Notes: a model not told the origin generated them from the letters alone. Counted from the first letter of the stretch, positions 18,501 through 27,238 are shown. The stretch: DNA of 64,000 bases from Marixanthomonas sp. SCSIO 43207 (GCF_019904255.1 NZ_CP063203.1:1798001-1862000), one strand, 5' to 3'. Numbers and translations are program-made.

Positions 18501-19209
18501 GAGCGGCACTTCCTATTACATTAACGACAATATCTTGTGAAAAACCTAGAGAGGTTAAAGTTACTGGAGATGTTACACCGCAATCGGCTGCTTGTATCCA
18601 AGTTTCACTTGAATACCCATCATTATTACACCCAAACCGCATGCCGTGTTGCTCAGTACCATCGTCAACAAGTACTAATTCTATAACCATATTATCACCT
18701 AGTGGAATAGTTGCATTAACGGGTACAGATACAATAGAGTTGACATCGGCATTGGTTGCTGTGTAAACACCAGAACCTTGTAGGGTAAGTGCTCCTCCGG
18801 GAAATGCTCCCACAGATGACCAAACATTAACGGTGATTGGAAATGAACTAGGAGTGTTTATAGTTCCTATCGCAAATTCAACACTGGTTACCCCAAAGTC
18901 ATTTGTTACGCCAAAATCATTGACAAGGTCATAATCATTAAAAATGTTGTTATCTCTAAAAACAGAAGGTACTCCAGATGTGGCACAAGCAATTTCTAGA
19001 CCGGGTGTGATGTTTTGAGTTGCGTTGTGTGTGATAGTTAAAGGAGCTCTAACTGCAGGATTGTTTTTAATGGTCGCAGTTCCGGCCGGACCATTTTTAA
19101 TAGAAACAGTGGAGTTTCCTGAGTGAGTAGATGTTAGTGATGTTTGGCCCCAAGCTATAGGAACCGTCATTAACATACATAAAAAAGCTACGAATGTAAT
19201 TTTTTTCAT
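15526..19209 (-). CDS. Large T9SS type A cargo protein with HYR/Ig-like and P/Homo B domains
   Basis: 1227 residues. A signal peptide (MKKITFVAFLCMLMTVPIAWG) is followed by several HYR/Ig-like units with paired Cys (examples: ACPNDIMADTDPGECGAIV, MEAPEALCQNITLDL, NTAPDITC, VTAPIITCGPEP, IAPEVTCPEDQ), a jelly-roll-like stretch around 430-560, and a proprotein-convertase P-domain at about 860-1010 (HTWVGDVIVTLTSPAGT, SMGDWTLTVSDNAGGDTG). The last 75 residues are a type A sorting domain (MYPNPASSQVTISN, NAVIYDVNGKLI, LATGVYMVQIV, KRLIKE). No protease catalytic motif is evident, so the P-domain stands without its peptidase. It is probably a secreted or surface adhesin or matrix protein; the ligand is unknown. 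Confidence 0.9.
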   Translation of the reverse strand: MKKITFVAFLCMLMTVPIAWGQTSLTSTHSGNSTVSIKNGPAGTATIKNNPAVRAPLTITHNATQNITPGLEIACATSGVPSVFRDNNIFNDYDLVNDFGVTNDFGVTSVEFAIGTINTPSSFPITVNVWSSVGAFPGGALTLQGSGVYTATNADVNSIVSVPVNATIPLGDNMVIELVLVDDGTEQHGMRFGCNNDGYSSETWIQAADCGVTSPVTLTSLGFSQDIVVNVIGSAAPIIACPNDIMADTDPGECGAIVNFTDAIGLDPDGGTVTITQTAGPTSGSQFPTGDTTIEFTATDDEGSIATCQFIVTVTDMEAPEALCQNITLDLMGGSSVSITPADIDNGSSDNCGIVDYSLDMDTFTCANVGDNTVTLTVTDDEGNIDTCTATVTVEDNTAPDITCVGEPAVFNILEEFEAATIPAGWTTVVESGADDWAFGSGDMPGSADDFPTNAAIFDDDAAGSGQVNLVRLLSPVYDISGAVSAELNFDYSLQDFVGAGDLIVEVWDGAAWQELLFITEDTPPTTFGLTDVMSFANSDFQVRFTYDDNGGFAWGAGVDNFVFNYELASTQPLEVTLDADGNATIPASDLIQSVTESCGYTVTVGGPATGGGSTTETLETTFAGGNGLDGAMFDIVAINDVTINSFDVNLDTGVSDDIEVYYKSGTWEGFEEDPSAWTLLGTATVTSAGDGLPTALNLSLGQAIAAGETGAFYVTTTAGGMNYTDGGTTGNVFASDANIEFLEGAGKSYPFGSSTFDPRVFNGNIIYDVGPQIDTDVSFDCSNLGESEIEVFVTDDSGNFSSCIATVNVIDVTAPIITCGPEPTLSENVNVSPGVAIPDDSSTGVSTTLTVTEDITIDDLNVDLDISHTWVGDVIVTLTSPAGTSAVIVDRPGFDGSGFGCSGDDIMATLDDEATEAVEDECEDLPAIGGSFTPNNPLSVFDGESSMGDWTLTVSDNAGGDTGTLNSWGITYSYANPNPDIFIELGPDGTATIDPYDIINNVTEACGITTVASDITEVSCADIGTPMTITVFASDASGNIASCTAEINVIDTIAPEVTCPEDQTVDPGEGNLFYEVPDYFALGEGFAVDNCTDPVTITSQDPAPGELIADGEYTVTLTAEDEYGNVGTCTFQLTVESVLGVDDSQLSSAVAMYPNPASSQVTISNKSNIALQNAVIYDVNGKLISQHDLRNMQGEQVIDVSALATGVYMVQIVSDKSSVTKRLIKE

Positions 19210-19291
19210 AATTGTTAAATTTTTGGTTATACCTCCAAAAATACGTTAAAATAATTTTAAATCAGAGGTTTATGGTTAAAATTATTAACAA

Positions 19292-19317
19292 AAAAACCGT
19301 CAATTAAGACGGTTTTT
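19292..19317 (-). terminator. Terminator after htpG
   Basis: AAAAACCGTC pairs with GACGGTTTTT around AATTAA, 25 bases past the htpG stop; on the minus strand the stem ends in a run of seven T. Confidence 0.88.
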
Positions 19318-19341
19318 GACAATTATGTAAGAAATTACTTA

Positions 19342-21234
19342 TTACTTTATCATATCGTAACTTCGTTTGATAAACGCGGTCATATCTTCACCTTTTAAAA
19401 GATTTTTGCTCAACTTGGCTAAATCTAAAGCTTGATTAACCAAACGTTCTTTCTTTTTCTGAGTTTTGGTGTTTAATATTTCAGAAACCAATTCGTGATT
19501 TGTGTTTACAATTAAATTGTACATTTCTGGCATATTACCCATACCGAACATGCCACCGCCACCGGTTTGCTGCATCTCTTTCATGCGGCGCATAAACTCA
19601 GGCTCGGTAATTACAAATGGGTTTGCTTTACTATCCATCGCTTCTAGTTGAACGGTAAATTTTTCAGAAGGAATTGTTTCAGTCAAAAAGGTTTTTAAAG
19701 TTTCTTTTTCTTCGTCTGAAAGTTTTGAAACTTGATTTTCTTCTTTTTTGATTAAATTTTCAACAGGTTCACTGTCAACACGTACAAAGTTTACATTTTC
19801 TTTGCTTCCTTCTAGTTTCTGTAATAAGTGAGATACTATAGGAGAGTCTAGCATTAATATTGTGTAACCTTTGTCTTTTGCTTCTTGTATGTAGCTGTGT
19901 TGTTCGTCTTTATTTGAAGCATATAATACAACTAGTTTACCATCTTTATCGGTATGGTTTTCTTTAATTTTTTCTTCTAGTTCTTCAAATGTGAAATAGT
20001 CTCCATCTACTGTTGGGTATAATGCAAACTTTTGAGCTTTTTCAAAAAACTTATCTTCGGTAAGCATTCCGTATTCAATAACAACTTTTATGTCATTCCA
20101 CTTTTGTTCAAAGTCTTCGCGATTATTGTTAAATAACGTTTTAAGCTTATCTGCTACTTTACGAGTAATGTAACTAGAGATTTTCTTTACAGCTCCATCT
20201 GCTTGTAAATAGCTTCGCGAAACGTTAAGCGGAATGTCAGGGCTGTCAATCACACCACGAAGCATCGTTAAAAATTCTGGAACAATACCTTCTACATTAT
20301 CTGTTACAAATACTTGATTTTGGTATAATTGAATTTTATCTTTTTGAATGTTCATATCGTTTGTCATCTTAGGGAAATAAAGTATTCCTGTAAGATTAAA
20401 CGGATAATCAACATTTAAGTGAATATGAAATAAAGGTTCTTCAAATTGCATAGGATACAACTCGCGATAAAATCCTTTATAATCTTTTTCTTCTAGCTCG
20501 GTTGGTTGTTTTGTCCACGCCGGGTTTGGGTTATTAATAATGTTCTCAACCTCTTTAGTTGGCGCAGGATCATCTTCTTTGGCATCTTCTGGTTTTGGTA
20601 ACGTTTCGGTTTTCATTCCAAACTTAATTGGAATAGGCATAAACTTGTTGTATTTAACCAATAACTCACGTATGCGACCTTCTTCCAAAAATTCGGTCTC
20701 ATCTTCAGAAATGTGAAGTATAATTTCGGTACCACGGGTTTGTTTATCTGCTTCTTCTAAGGTGAAGTTTGGTGATCCATCACATACCCAATGTGCAGCT
20801 GGTTCGTCTTTAAAACTCTTTGTGATAATTTCAACTTTACTCGCCACCATAAATGAAGAGTAGAAGCCAAGGCCAAAATGACCAATAATTCCGGTGTCTT
20901 CACCTTCTTTATCTTTATATTTTTCAATAAACTCTTCGGCGCCAGAAAATGCAATTTGATTAATGTATTTTTCAACCTCATCTTTGGTCATCCCAATACC
21001 TTCATCAATTATATGAAGAGTTTTATTCTCTTTATCAATTTTTACTTCAATCTTTGGGTTTCCGTAAGCAACATCATTTGCCTCCCCAATGTTGGCTAAA
21101 TGTTTTAGTTTAAGTGTTGCATCTGTTGCATTTGAAATAAGCTCACGCAAAAATATCTCGTGATCGCTGTATAAAAACTTTTTTATCAGCGGAAAAATAT
21201 TTTCAACTGATACATTAATAGTTCCTTTACTCAT
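19342..21234 (-). CDS. htpG: Molecular chaperone HtpG (Hsp90)
   Basis: 630 residues from the ATG at 21234. A more upstream ATG at 21288 would add 18 residues not found in Hsp90, so the later start is chosen: MSKGTINVSVENIFPLI. The GHKL ATPase motifs are visible (LRELISNATDAT, IIDEGIGMT, GHFGLGFYSSFMV), followed by middle and C-terminal regions (DMNIQKDKIQLYQNQVFVTD, DSPDIPLNVSRSYLQAD, AKLSKNLLKGEDMTAFIKR). It uses ATP to refold or stabilise client proteins, especially under heat stress. A Gly/Met loop (GGGGMFGMGNMPEMY) near 560-575 is flexible. A TGACA-N3-TGTCA inverted repeat lies upstream at 21301-21313. Confidence 0.97.
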   Translation of the reverse strand: MSKGTINVSVENIFPLIKKFLYSDHEIFLRELISNATDATLKLKHLANIGEANDVAYGNPKIEVKIDKENKTLHIIDEGIGMTKDEVEKYINQIAFSGAEEFIEKYKDKEGEDTGIIGHFGLGFYSSFMVASKVEIITKSFKDEPAAHWVCDGSPNFTLEEADKQTRGTEIILHISEDETEFLEEGRIRELLVKYNKFMPIPIKFGMKTETLPKPEDAKEDDPAPTKEVENIINNPNPAWTKQPTELEEKDYKGFYRELYPMQFEEPLFHIHLNVDYPFNLTGILYFPKMTNDMNIQKDKIQLYQNQVFVTDNVEGIVPEFLTMLRGVIDSPDIPLNVSRSYLQADGAVKKISSYITRKVADKLKTLFNNNREDFEQKWNDIKVVIEYGMLTEDKFFEKAQKFALYPTVDGDYFTFEELEEKIKENHTDKDGKLVVLYASNKDEQHSYIQEAKDKGYTILMLDSPIVSHLLQKLEGSKENVNFVRVDSEPVENLIKKEENQVSKLSDEEKETLKTFLTETIPSEKFTVQLEAMDSKANPFVITEPEFMRRMKEMQQTGGGGMFGMGNMPEMYNLIVNTNHELVSEILNTKTQKKKERLVNQALDLAKLSKNLLKGEDMTAFIKRSYDMIK

Positions 21235-21300
21235 GGTTATATCTATTTTTATTTTTTTCTGAAATATACTTGACAAATAAAATACCATTTGTAGTATATA

Positions 21301-21313
21301 TGACAGCTTGTCA
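21301..21313. promoter_or_regulatory. Inverted repeat TGACA-N3-TGTCA between htpG and tetR-aarF
   Basis: Arms TGACA and TGTCA flank GCT, 67 bases upstream of the htpG start and 161 bases before the TetR gene. A second inverted repeat (ACAAAT-N8-ATTTGT) lies at 21273-21292, between it and htpG. Either could be an operator; which gene it controls is not known. Confidence 0.4.
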
Positions 21314-21473
21314 CTTTGTAAGTTTTTGAAGTAATTTACTACTAATCAACCGGAAACTTTAACACAACATTTTGTTTATTGATTATTAAAAAAGATTAAA
21401 CAATTTGTATCTTTACATTGTTAAGGATTTGATTTTTAATCCATAATCAACACTACACATAAAAGCATATACT

Positions 21474-22142
21474 ATGGCAACAAAGAAAACAGCGACCAAA
21501 AAGAAAGCAATCACTCGAGAGGATATAATCACTAATTATATGACGTATGTTTTAGAGAATGAACAAGTGCCTAAGAGTGTTTACAAATTCTGTAAAGAAC
21601 ATGCTATGAAAGAAGAAGAGTTTTACAACTTTTTTGGTTCTTTTGATGGGTTACGCAATGAAATCTGGAACACTTTTTTTGATCATTCATTACAATTGGC
21701 TCATAAAAATAAAGCATATAATGGCTTTACCAACCAAGAAAAAATGCTCACTTTTTTCTTTACTTTTTTTGAAATGCTAACCGCAAATAGAAGTTATGTT
21801 CTTTTCGCTCTCAAAGAGCATAAAGATATGATGAAAAACCTCTCACAATTAAAAGGACTTCGCAGTAGAGTAAAAGAATTTTCTTCTGAATTGATCAATG
21901 AAAAAAACAAAGAAAAAAATCTTAAAATATTAAAACAGCCTGTTTCTGTTTTTTCTGAAGGCGCTTGGCTTCAAACTCTATTTATTTTAAAATATTGGAT
22001 GGAGGATAGTTCACCTTCTTTTGAAAAAACAGACGTTGTGATTGAAAAATCTGTACGAGCAATCTTTGATGTTTTTGAAACGACACCTTTAGAAAGTGTG
22101 ATAGACTTTGGTAAATTTCTTTGGAAAGATAAAATGAATTAA
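21474..22142 (+). CDS. TetR-family transcriptional regulator
   Basis: 222 residues. A very lysine-rich start (MATKKTATKKKAITREDII) leads into a TetR-type helix-turn-helix at about 15-65 (ITNYMTYVLENEQVPKSVYK, EHAMKEEEFYNFFGSFDGLR); the rest is a helical ligand or dimer domain. The next gene, an ABC1/UbiB kinase, begins at the very next base after the stop, so the two form one operon. A TATCTTTA -7 element stands upstream at 21409-21416. The ligand is unknown; autoregulation is likely but unproven. Confidence 0.88.
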   Translation: MATKKTATKKKAITREDIITNYMTYVLENEQVPKSVYKFCKEHAMKEEEFYNFFGSFDGLRNEIWNTFFDHSLQLAHKNKAYNGFTNQEKMLTFFFTFFEMLTANRSYVLFALKEHKDMMKNLSQLKGLRSRVKEFSSELINEKNKEKNLKILKQPVSVFSEGAWLQTLFILKYWMEDSSPSFEKTDVVIEKSVRAIFDVFETTPLESVIDFGKFLWKDKMN

Positions 22143-23450
22143 ATGAAGACAATAGATTCAATTCCTACGGGAAAAATAAAACGCGCCGGAAAATTAGTTA
22201 GTACCGGAGTAAAAGTTGGCGGAAACTATCTTAAATATTATAGTGGTAAACTTGTTAACCCAGACCTCAACAAAGATGCTTTAAATGAAAGTAATGCCGA
22301 AGATATTTATGACGGTTTAAAAAACCTGAAAGGAAGTGCTCTTAAAGTAGCACAAATGCTTAGTATGGAAAAAAACATCATGCCGAAAGCATATGTAGAA
22401 AAATTTTCGTTGGCACAATTTCAAGTTCCGCCATTGTCTGCGCCTTTGGTGCGTAAAACGTTTAAAAAATATTTTAATCAAGAACCTGAGGATTTGTATG
22501 ATTCTTTTAATGCAAACTCAGTGGCGGCTGCCAGTATTGGTCAAGTGCATAAAGCTGAAAAAGATGGAAAAAAATTAGCTGTTAAAATTCAATATCCGGG
22601 CGTTGCAGACAGTATAAGCAGTGACCTTGCACTAGTTAAACCTTTTGCCATCAAAATGTTTAATTTAAAAGGTAAAGATTCTGAAAAATACTTTAAAGAA
22701 ATTGAAGAAAAGTTACTTGAAGAAACAGACTACAATCTAGAAGTGGCTCAAAGCAAATTTACTACTGAGGCTTGCAAAAACATTCCCAATTTAAAATTTC
22801 CGAAGTATTATGAAGATCTAAGCACAGATCGCATCATTACAATGGATTGGATGACAGGAAAGCACCTTTCAGAATTTACAAAAGATAATCAAGACAAGGC
22901 CAAAGCCAACAAAATAGGGCAGGCATTGTGGGATTTTTATATGTTTCAAATGCACGAACTTAAAAGCGTTCATGCAGATCCGCATCCCGGGAACTTTTTG
23001 GTTGACGAGGACGGAAATTTAATTGCTATCGATTTTGGCTGTATTAAAAAAGTACCTGAAGAATTTTACACACCCTATTTTGAACTCGCAAAACCCGAAA
23101 ACATCAATAACCCCGATGTTTTTATGCAGAAAATGTATGAGTTAGAAATTTTAAGAAATGATGATTCACCCGAAGAGGTAAAGTTTTTTTCAGAGTTATT
23201 TCATGAAATGCTGAGTTTGTTTACAAAACCATTTCACGGCGAAACGTTTGATTTTTCAGATGAGGTTTTCTTCGGAAAAATTGCCGAATTAAGTGATAAA
23301 TATTCAAAAGACACAGAATTACGTAAAATGAATGGTAATCGAGGTTCTAAGCATTTTTTATATATCAATAGAACTTTCTTTGGGTTGTATAATTTATTAA
23401 ATGATTTGGGAGCAGCGGTTTCTATCAATAACTACAAAAAGTATATTTAA
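22143..23450 (+). CDS. ABC1/AarF/UbiB atypical kinase family protein
   Basis: 435 residues. The family motifs are in order: LKGSALKVAQMLSME (KxGQ-like region, about 64-76), PLSAPLVRKTF, the Ala-rich loop AAASIGQVHKAEKDG (about 130-145), LAVKIQYPGV with the catalytic Lys, EETDYNLEVAQ, HADPHPGNFLVDEDG and the metal-binding DFGC. UbiB/COQ8-type proteins are ATPases or kinases linked to quinone-lipid metabolism; this organism group uses menaquinone, so a lipid role is inferred. No transmembrane helices are seen at the C-terminus, unlike long UbiB. It is translated directly after the TetR gene. Confidence 0.9.
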   Translation: MKTIDSIPTGKIKRAGKLVSTGVKVGGNYLKYYSGKLVNPDLNKDALNESNAEDIYDGLKNLKGSALKVAQMLSMEKNIMPKAYVEKFSLAQFQVPPLSAPLVRKTFKKYFNQEPEDLYDSFNANSVAAASIGQVHKAEKDGKKLAVKIQYPGVADSISSDLALVKPFAIKMFNLKGKDSEKYFKEIEEKLLEETDYNLEVAQSKFTTEACKNIPNLKFPKYYEDLSTDRIITMDWMTGKHLSEFTKDNQDKAKANKIGQALWDFYMFQMHELKSVHADPHPGNFLVDEDGNLIAIDFGCIKKVPEEFYTPYFELAKPENINNPDVFMQKMYELEILRNDDSPEEVKFFSELFHEMLSLFTKPFHGETFDFSDEVFFGKIAELSDKYSKDTELRKMNGNRGSKHFLYINRTFFGLYNLLNDLGAAVSINNYKKYI

Positions 23451-23504
23451 TAAAAAATTAACTTTATGTTTAACTTTCTGTATTTAAAATTAAACAAAAT
23501 ATTG

Positions 23505-23609
23505 TATCTTTATATCAAATAATTGAGTTTCAAAAAAATGCTATGAAAAAAATCAATTATTTTATTGGTTAGGTTGTTTAAAAAAGGGTGCATACAATGC
23601 ACCCTTTTT
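23505..23609 (+). other. Possible short transcript with a nine-residue ORF, ending in a terminator
   Basis: TATCTTTA (23505-23512) looks like a promoter -7 element. A miniature reading frame follows (ATG at 23543, stop at 23570-23572, MKKINYFIG), and 8 bases later begins a strong hairpin (23581-23609). It could be a leader peptide with attenuator, a small RNA, or simply the 3' untranslated end of aarF. Evidence for translation is weak. Confidence 0.35.
23581..23609. terminator. Bidirectional terminator between aarF and S9 peptidase genes
   Basis: AAAAAGGGTGCAT pairs with ATGCACCCTTTTT around a 3-base loop. T runs on both sides let it end both the plus-strand aarF transcript and the minus-strand peptidase transcript. 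Confidence 0.85.
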
Positions 23610-23631
23610 GTTGTTTATGTTGTGTTACTAT

Positions 23632-26088
23632 TTACTTTCCTTCTGCTTTGGCATTTTTGGCGTCATCACTTTTTTCTTTGTTTTTAACATAGGTATCTAG
23701 CCAAGTATCTTGTTCCCACAATAAGTGTAAAATGCTTTCTTTTGCTCTATAACCGTGACTTTCTTTAGGAAGCATTACAAGTCTGGCTGTAGCACCAAGT
23801 CCTTTTAAAGCATTAAAATAGCGTTCGCTTTGCAGGGGATAGGTTCCAGAGTTATTATCAGCTTCACCATGAATTAAAAGCAACGGTGTTTTCATTTTTT
23901 CAGCGTGCATAAAAGGTGACATGGTATAATACGTTTCTGGAGAGTCCCAGTAACTACGTTCTTCGCTTTGGAAACCAAAAGGAGTTAAGGTGCGATTGTA
24001 AGCACCACTTCTTGCTATTCCTGCGGCAAACAAATCACTATGGCTTAAAAGATTTGCAACCATAAAAGCTCCATAACTGTGACCACCTACAGCAACACGA
24101 TTTCTATCAATATATCCCATATCATCTACAGCATCGATTGCAGCTTTGGCATTTGCTATAAGTTGACTTCTAAAAGTATCATTTGGTTCTTCATCACCTT
24201 CACCTACAATTGGGAAAGCAGCATCATCTAGCACTACATATCCTTGAGTCACCCAATATATAGGACTTCCCCAAAATGGATAAATAAACTCATTAGGATT
24301 GGTTGTGTTTTGCGAAGCACTGCTTTTATCCTTAAATTCTCTTGGGTACGCCCAAAGAATCATTGGCTTTTTTTCTTTTTTATCCTTGTCATAACCTACC
24401 GGTAAGTAAAGTGTTCCTTCAAGTTCAAGACCATCATCACGTTTGTAAGTAATTACTTCTTTGTGAACATTTTGTAAACTTTTAAAAGGGTTTTCAAACG
24501 AAGTAACCGGTGTTAAATCTTCTTTTTTATTGATATTTCTGAAATAATAATTAGGATACTCATTTTGTGATTCTATTCTAACAAGTATTTTCCCTTTTTT
24601 CATATCAATTGCATCATATAAATTTTCCTTTTTATCGGTATAACTAGATTGATACACACGCTTTGTCTTTTTATTTTTTAAATTAAATTCATCCACAAAA
24701 GGAAATTGCCCTTCTTTTGAATATCCTTCGCCCATTAAATAAGCCGTTTGATTGTTAAGTTCTAGCACTGAGCGGTTAAACTTATTTCTGGTAGTAACAA
24801 AGTTTCCAGGATCACTGTATCGATCTTGATAGTTTCTATCAAAAATAATAACAGGCTTTTCAGACATGTTTGAAGGATTAAAAAGATAGGTTTTAGTATT
24901 TCTATCATTCCACCAATAATCATAGGCAATGGCATTTTTATCATCACCCCAAGTAATACCTGAAAATCTATTTTTTGTTTTTAAAATTTCTTTTCCTTTT
25001 CCGGTAAAAGGTGCTTCAACTTGATATACAACATCTCTATAGTCTACTTCATTTTCTGGATCTCCTTCATCTAGAGCTTCAACCCAATATAAAGTTGCAG
25101 GTTTATCATTTCGCCAGCTAAAGTTTCTTTTACCGGTTCTAGTTGCCATAAATCCTTTTGGGCGAACTTCATCAAGCGGTACTTCATTAATTACCGTAAC
25201 TACCTTTCCATTATTATCATAAACAGTTTCGTTGTACGGAAAGCGATAATAAGGAACTAAATAAGAAAAAGGTTTTTTAATTTCTGAAACCAAAATATAA
25301 TCGCCATTTGGTGAAAAACTAATGCTTCGGTACATTGCCGTAGGAAGAAAGTTTGAAATCTCACCAGTGACAGAAACCTTTTTTATTTCTGAAAGAGCTA
25401 ATTGCTCAAAGTTTGCTTCGTCATTAGGATTTTTTAATAAATCTTGATAGGTTCTATTCTGTGCTTTTTCTCCATCACTCACAGAAATAGTAGGGCCTGT
25501 AGGAACAGCTTCAGCAGTATTGATTAGTTCTTTTCGGTTGTTTGGTAACATTTTAACCAATAAACTAGAGCTGTCTTTAAACCAATTAATAACGTCTCCC
25601 ATATTGGCATTGACAGATGCATTGGTCAATTTTTTGACAGATTTATTTTCAATGTTTAACACCCAAGCTTCTACACCTTCTTGACCGGTATGTAAAAAAG
25701 CAATCATTTTTTGATTGGGCGACCAGCTAAAATTTGATAACCTTGCGTTTTTAGGAAGACCAGTGACTTGTTTTGAGTTTTTATCAGTAGCTTTTTTAAT
25801 TTCTATATTATTATAGTAATTGGTGCGGCTACCAATATTTGTTTTTGGATTAATACGTAAACCGCCCAAGCGCATTTCAGTTTCTGAAAGTTCAGCGATA
25901 GACTTATAGGAGTCTCTGTATAAAAGAATAACATTTTCACCCTTGTCATCAATAATTACTGAAGGTGCCGGCGGTGCCTCAACAAGGTCAAGAATTTCTT
26001 TTGGAGGTTTTTGATAGTTCTTATCTACTTGTGCATAAATTGCAGAAGAAATAAGTAGAAAAATAAATAATGCAGTAAGTTTTTTCAT
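23632..26088 (-). CDS. Secreted prolyl oligopeptidase-family (S9) serine peptidase
   Basis: 818 residues from the ATG at 26088, which gives a clean signal peptide (MKKLTALFIFLLISSAIYAQ); an upstream ATG 30 bases earlier would spoil it. A seven-blade-like propeller region (about 40-560) is followed by the catalytic domain: nucleophile elbow GHSYG (near residue 680), Asp in LLIHGEADNNSGTYP, and His in ESHGYRAKES. Motifs such as GAFMVANLLSHSDLFAAGIA mark the S9 group and the glutamyl-peptidase-like flavobacterial forms. It likely degrades peptides in the periplasm or at the surface. It is transcribed alone. Confidence 0.9.
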   Translation of the reverse strand: MKKLTALFIFLLISSAIYAQVDKNYQKPPKEILDLVEAPPAPSVIIDDKGENVILLYRDSYKSIAELSETEMRLGGLRINPKTNIGSRTNYYNNIEIKKATDKNSKQVTGLPKNARLSNFSWSPNQKMIAFLHTGQEGVEAWVLNIENKSVKKLTNASVNANMGDVINWFKDSSSLLVKMLPNNRKELINTAEAVPTGPTISVSDGEKAQNRTYQDLLKNPNDEANFEQLALSEIKKVSVTGEISNFLPTAMYRSISFSPNGDYILVSEIKKPFSYLVPYYRFPYNETVYDNNGKVVTVINEVPLDEVRPKGFMATRTGKRNFSWRNDKPATLYWVEALDEGDPENEVDYRDVVYQVEAPFTGKGKEILKTKNRFSGITWGDDKNAIAYDYWWNDRNTKTYLFNPSNMSEKPVIIFDRNYQDRYSDPGNFVTTRNKFNRSVLELNNQTAYLMGEGYSKEGQFPFVDEFNLKNKKTKRVYQSSYTDKKENLYDAIDMKKGKILVRIESQNEYPNYYFRNINKKEDLTPVTSFENPFKSLQNVHKEVITYKRDDGLELEGTLYLPVGYDKDKKEKKPMILWAYPREFKDKSSASQNTTNPNEFIYPFWGSPIYWVTQGYVVLDDAAFPIVGEGDEEPNDTFRSQLIANAKAAIDAVDDMGYIDRNRVAVGGHSYGAFMVANLLSHSDLFAAGIARSGAYNRTLTPFGFQSEERSYWDSPETYYTMSPFMHAEKMKTPLLLIHGEADNNSGTYPLQSERYFNALKGLGATARLVMLPKESHGYRAKESILHLLWEQDTWLDTYVKNKEKSDDAKNAKAEGK

Positions 26089-26230
26089 GAGAATTAAATT
26101 TTTTGAAAAGATACTCAAAAAATAAACGAGAAGCTATTCAATTTGCTATGCATGCATACTATAAAAAGCGTATTTTCTTCCCTCACATAGCTTGATTATG
26201 TATCTTGCCTTTTACTTTATATTATAGTTT

Positions 26231-27238
26231 ATGTATACTTCAAAAATTACAGGGCTTGGTCATTATGTGCCTGAAAACGTTGTAACCAATGACGATCTTT
26301 CAAAAATGATGGATACAAACGATGCTTGGATTCAAGAACGTACCGGAATTAAAGAACGAAGACACATTAAAAAAGGAGATGGTAATTCTACTTCAGTAAT
26401 GGGTGTAAAAGCTTCTGAAATTGCTTTAAAAGAAGCAAATCTAACTCCCAACGATATTGATATGATTGTTTTTGCCACTTTAAGTCCAGATATGTATTTT
26501 CCGGGTGGTGGCGTAGAAGTACAAGAAATGATGGGTATGCGTACTATACCGGCGCTAGATGTGCGTAACCAATGTAGTGGGTTTGTTTATGCTATGTCTG
26601 TGGCAGATCAATTTATTAAAACAGGAATGTATAAAAACATTTTAGTAATTGGGAGTGAAAACCATAGTGGCGGCCTCGATTTTACCACTCGCGGTAGAAG
26701 TGTGTCTGTGATATTTGGTGATGGAGCAGGAGCTGCAGTTGTTTCAAGAAATGAACAAGATGATACTGGTATACTTTCATCTCATTTACATAGCGAAGGA
26801 AAACATAAAGATGAATTGGCATTACAAGGACCTAGTACAGAATATTGGGTTCCAGAAATTATTGAAAAAAACCCACAAGAAGACATTCCTTATTATCCTT
26901 ATATGAATGGTCAATTTGTATTTAAACACGCGATAGTCCGTTTTGCAGAAGTAATTCACGAAGGGCTCGAAGCCAACGGTCTTACCGTGGCAGATATAGA
27001 TATGCTTATTCCGCATCAAGCCAACTTGCGAATTTCTCAATTCATTCAACAAAAATTAAAATTGAGTGATGATCAAGTTTTCAATAATATTCAAAAATAC
27101 GGAAACACCACTGCGGCGTCTATCCCTATCGCACTTTCTGAAGCACATAAAGCAGGTAAAATAAAGAAAGGAGACTTAGTGGTTTTAGCTGCTTTTGGTA
27201 GTGGTTTTACGTGGGGAAGTGTGATTGTTAGATGGTAA
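26231..27238 (+). CDS. 3-oxoacyl-ACP synthase III family protein (KAS III/FabH-like)
   Basis: 335 residues with the thiolase-fold catalytic triad Cys115 (VRNQCSGFVYAM), His262 (IPHQANLRIS) and Asn292 (KYGNTTAASIP). KAS III enzymes condense acyl-CoA with malonyl-ACP to begin fatty acids. The usual housekeeping fabH commonly lies in a rpmF-plsX-fabH set; this copy stands alone, so it may make branched or special starters (iso-fatty acids, flexirubin or other polyketide-like lipids). The segment GSENHSGGLDFTTRGRS is shared with those lone homologues. No precise substrate can be read from the sequence. Confidence 0.88.
   Translation: MYTSKITGLGHYVPENVVTNDDLSKMMDTNDAWIQERTGIKERRHIKKGDGNSTSVMGVKASEIALKEANLTPNDIDMIVFATLSPDMYFPGGGVEVQEMMGMRTIPALDVRNQCSGFVYAMSVADQFIKTGMYKNILVIGSENHSGGLDFTTRGRSVSVIFGDGAGAAVVSRNEQDDTGILSSHLHSEGKHKDELALQGPSTEYWVPEIIEKNPQEDIPYYPYMNGQFVFKHAIVRFAEVIHEGLEANGLTVADIDMLIPHQANLRISQFIQQKLKLSDDQVFNNIQKYGNTTAASIPIALSEAHKAGKIKKGDLVVLAAFGSGFTWGSVIVRW

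Noticed and set aside
16322-18766. Several long plus-strand reading frames opposite the 1227-residue gene
   Set aside because: They mirror the repetitive Ser/Thr/Val codons of the true minus-strand gene; no signal or family is recognisable.
21235-21288. An earlier ATG for htpG
   Set aside because: The added 18 residues are Lys/Ile-rich and absent from Hsp90 N-termini; the chosen start gives MSKGTINVS.
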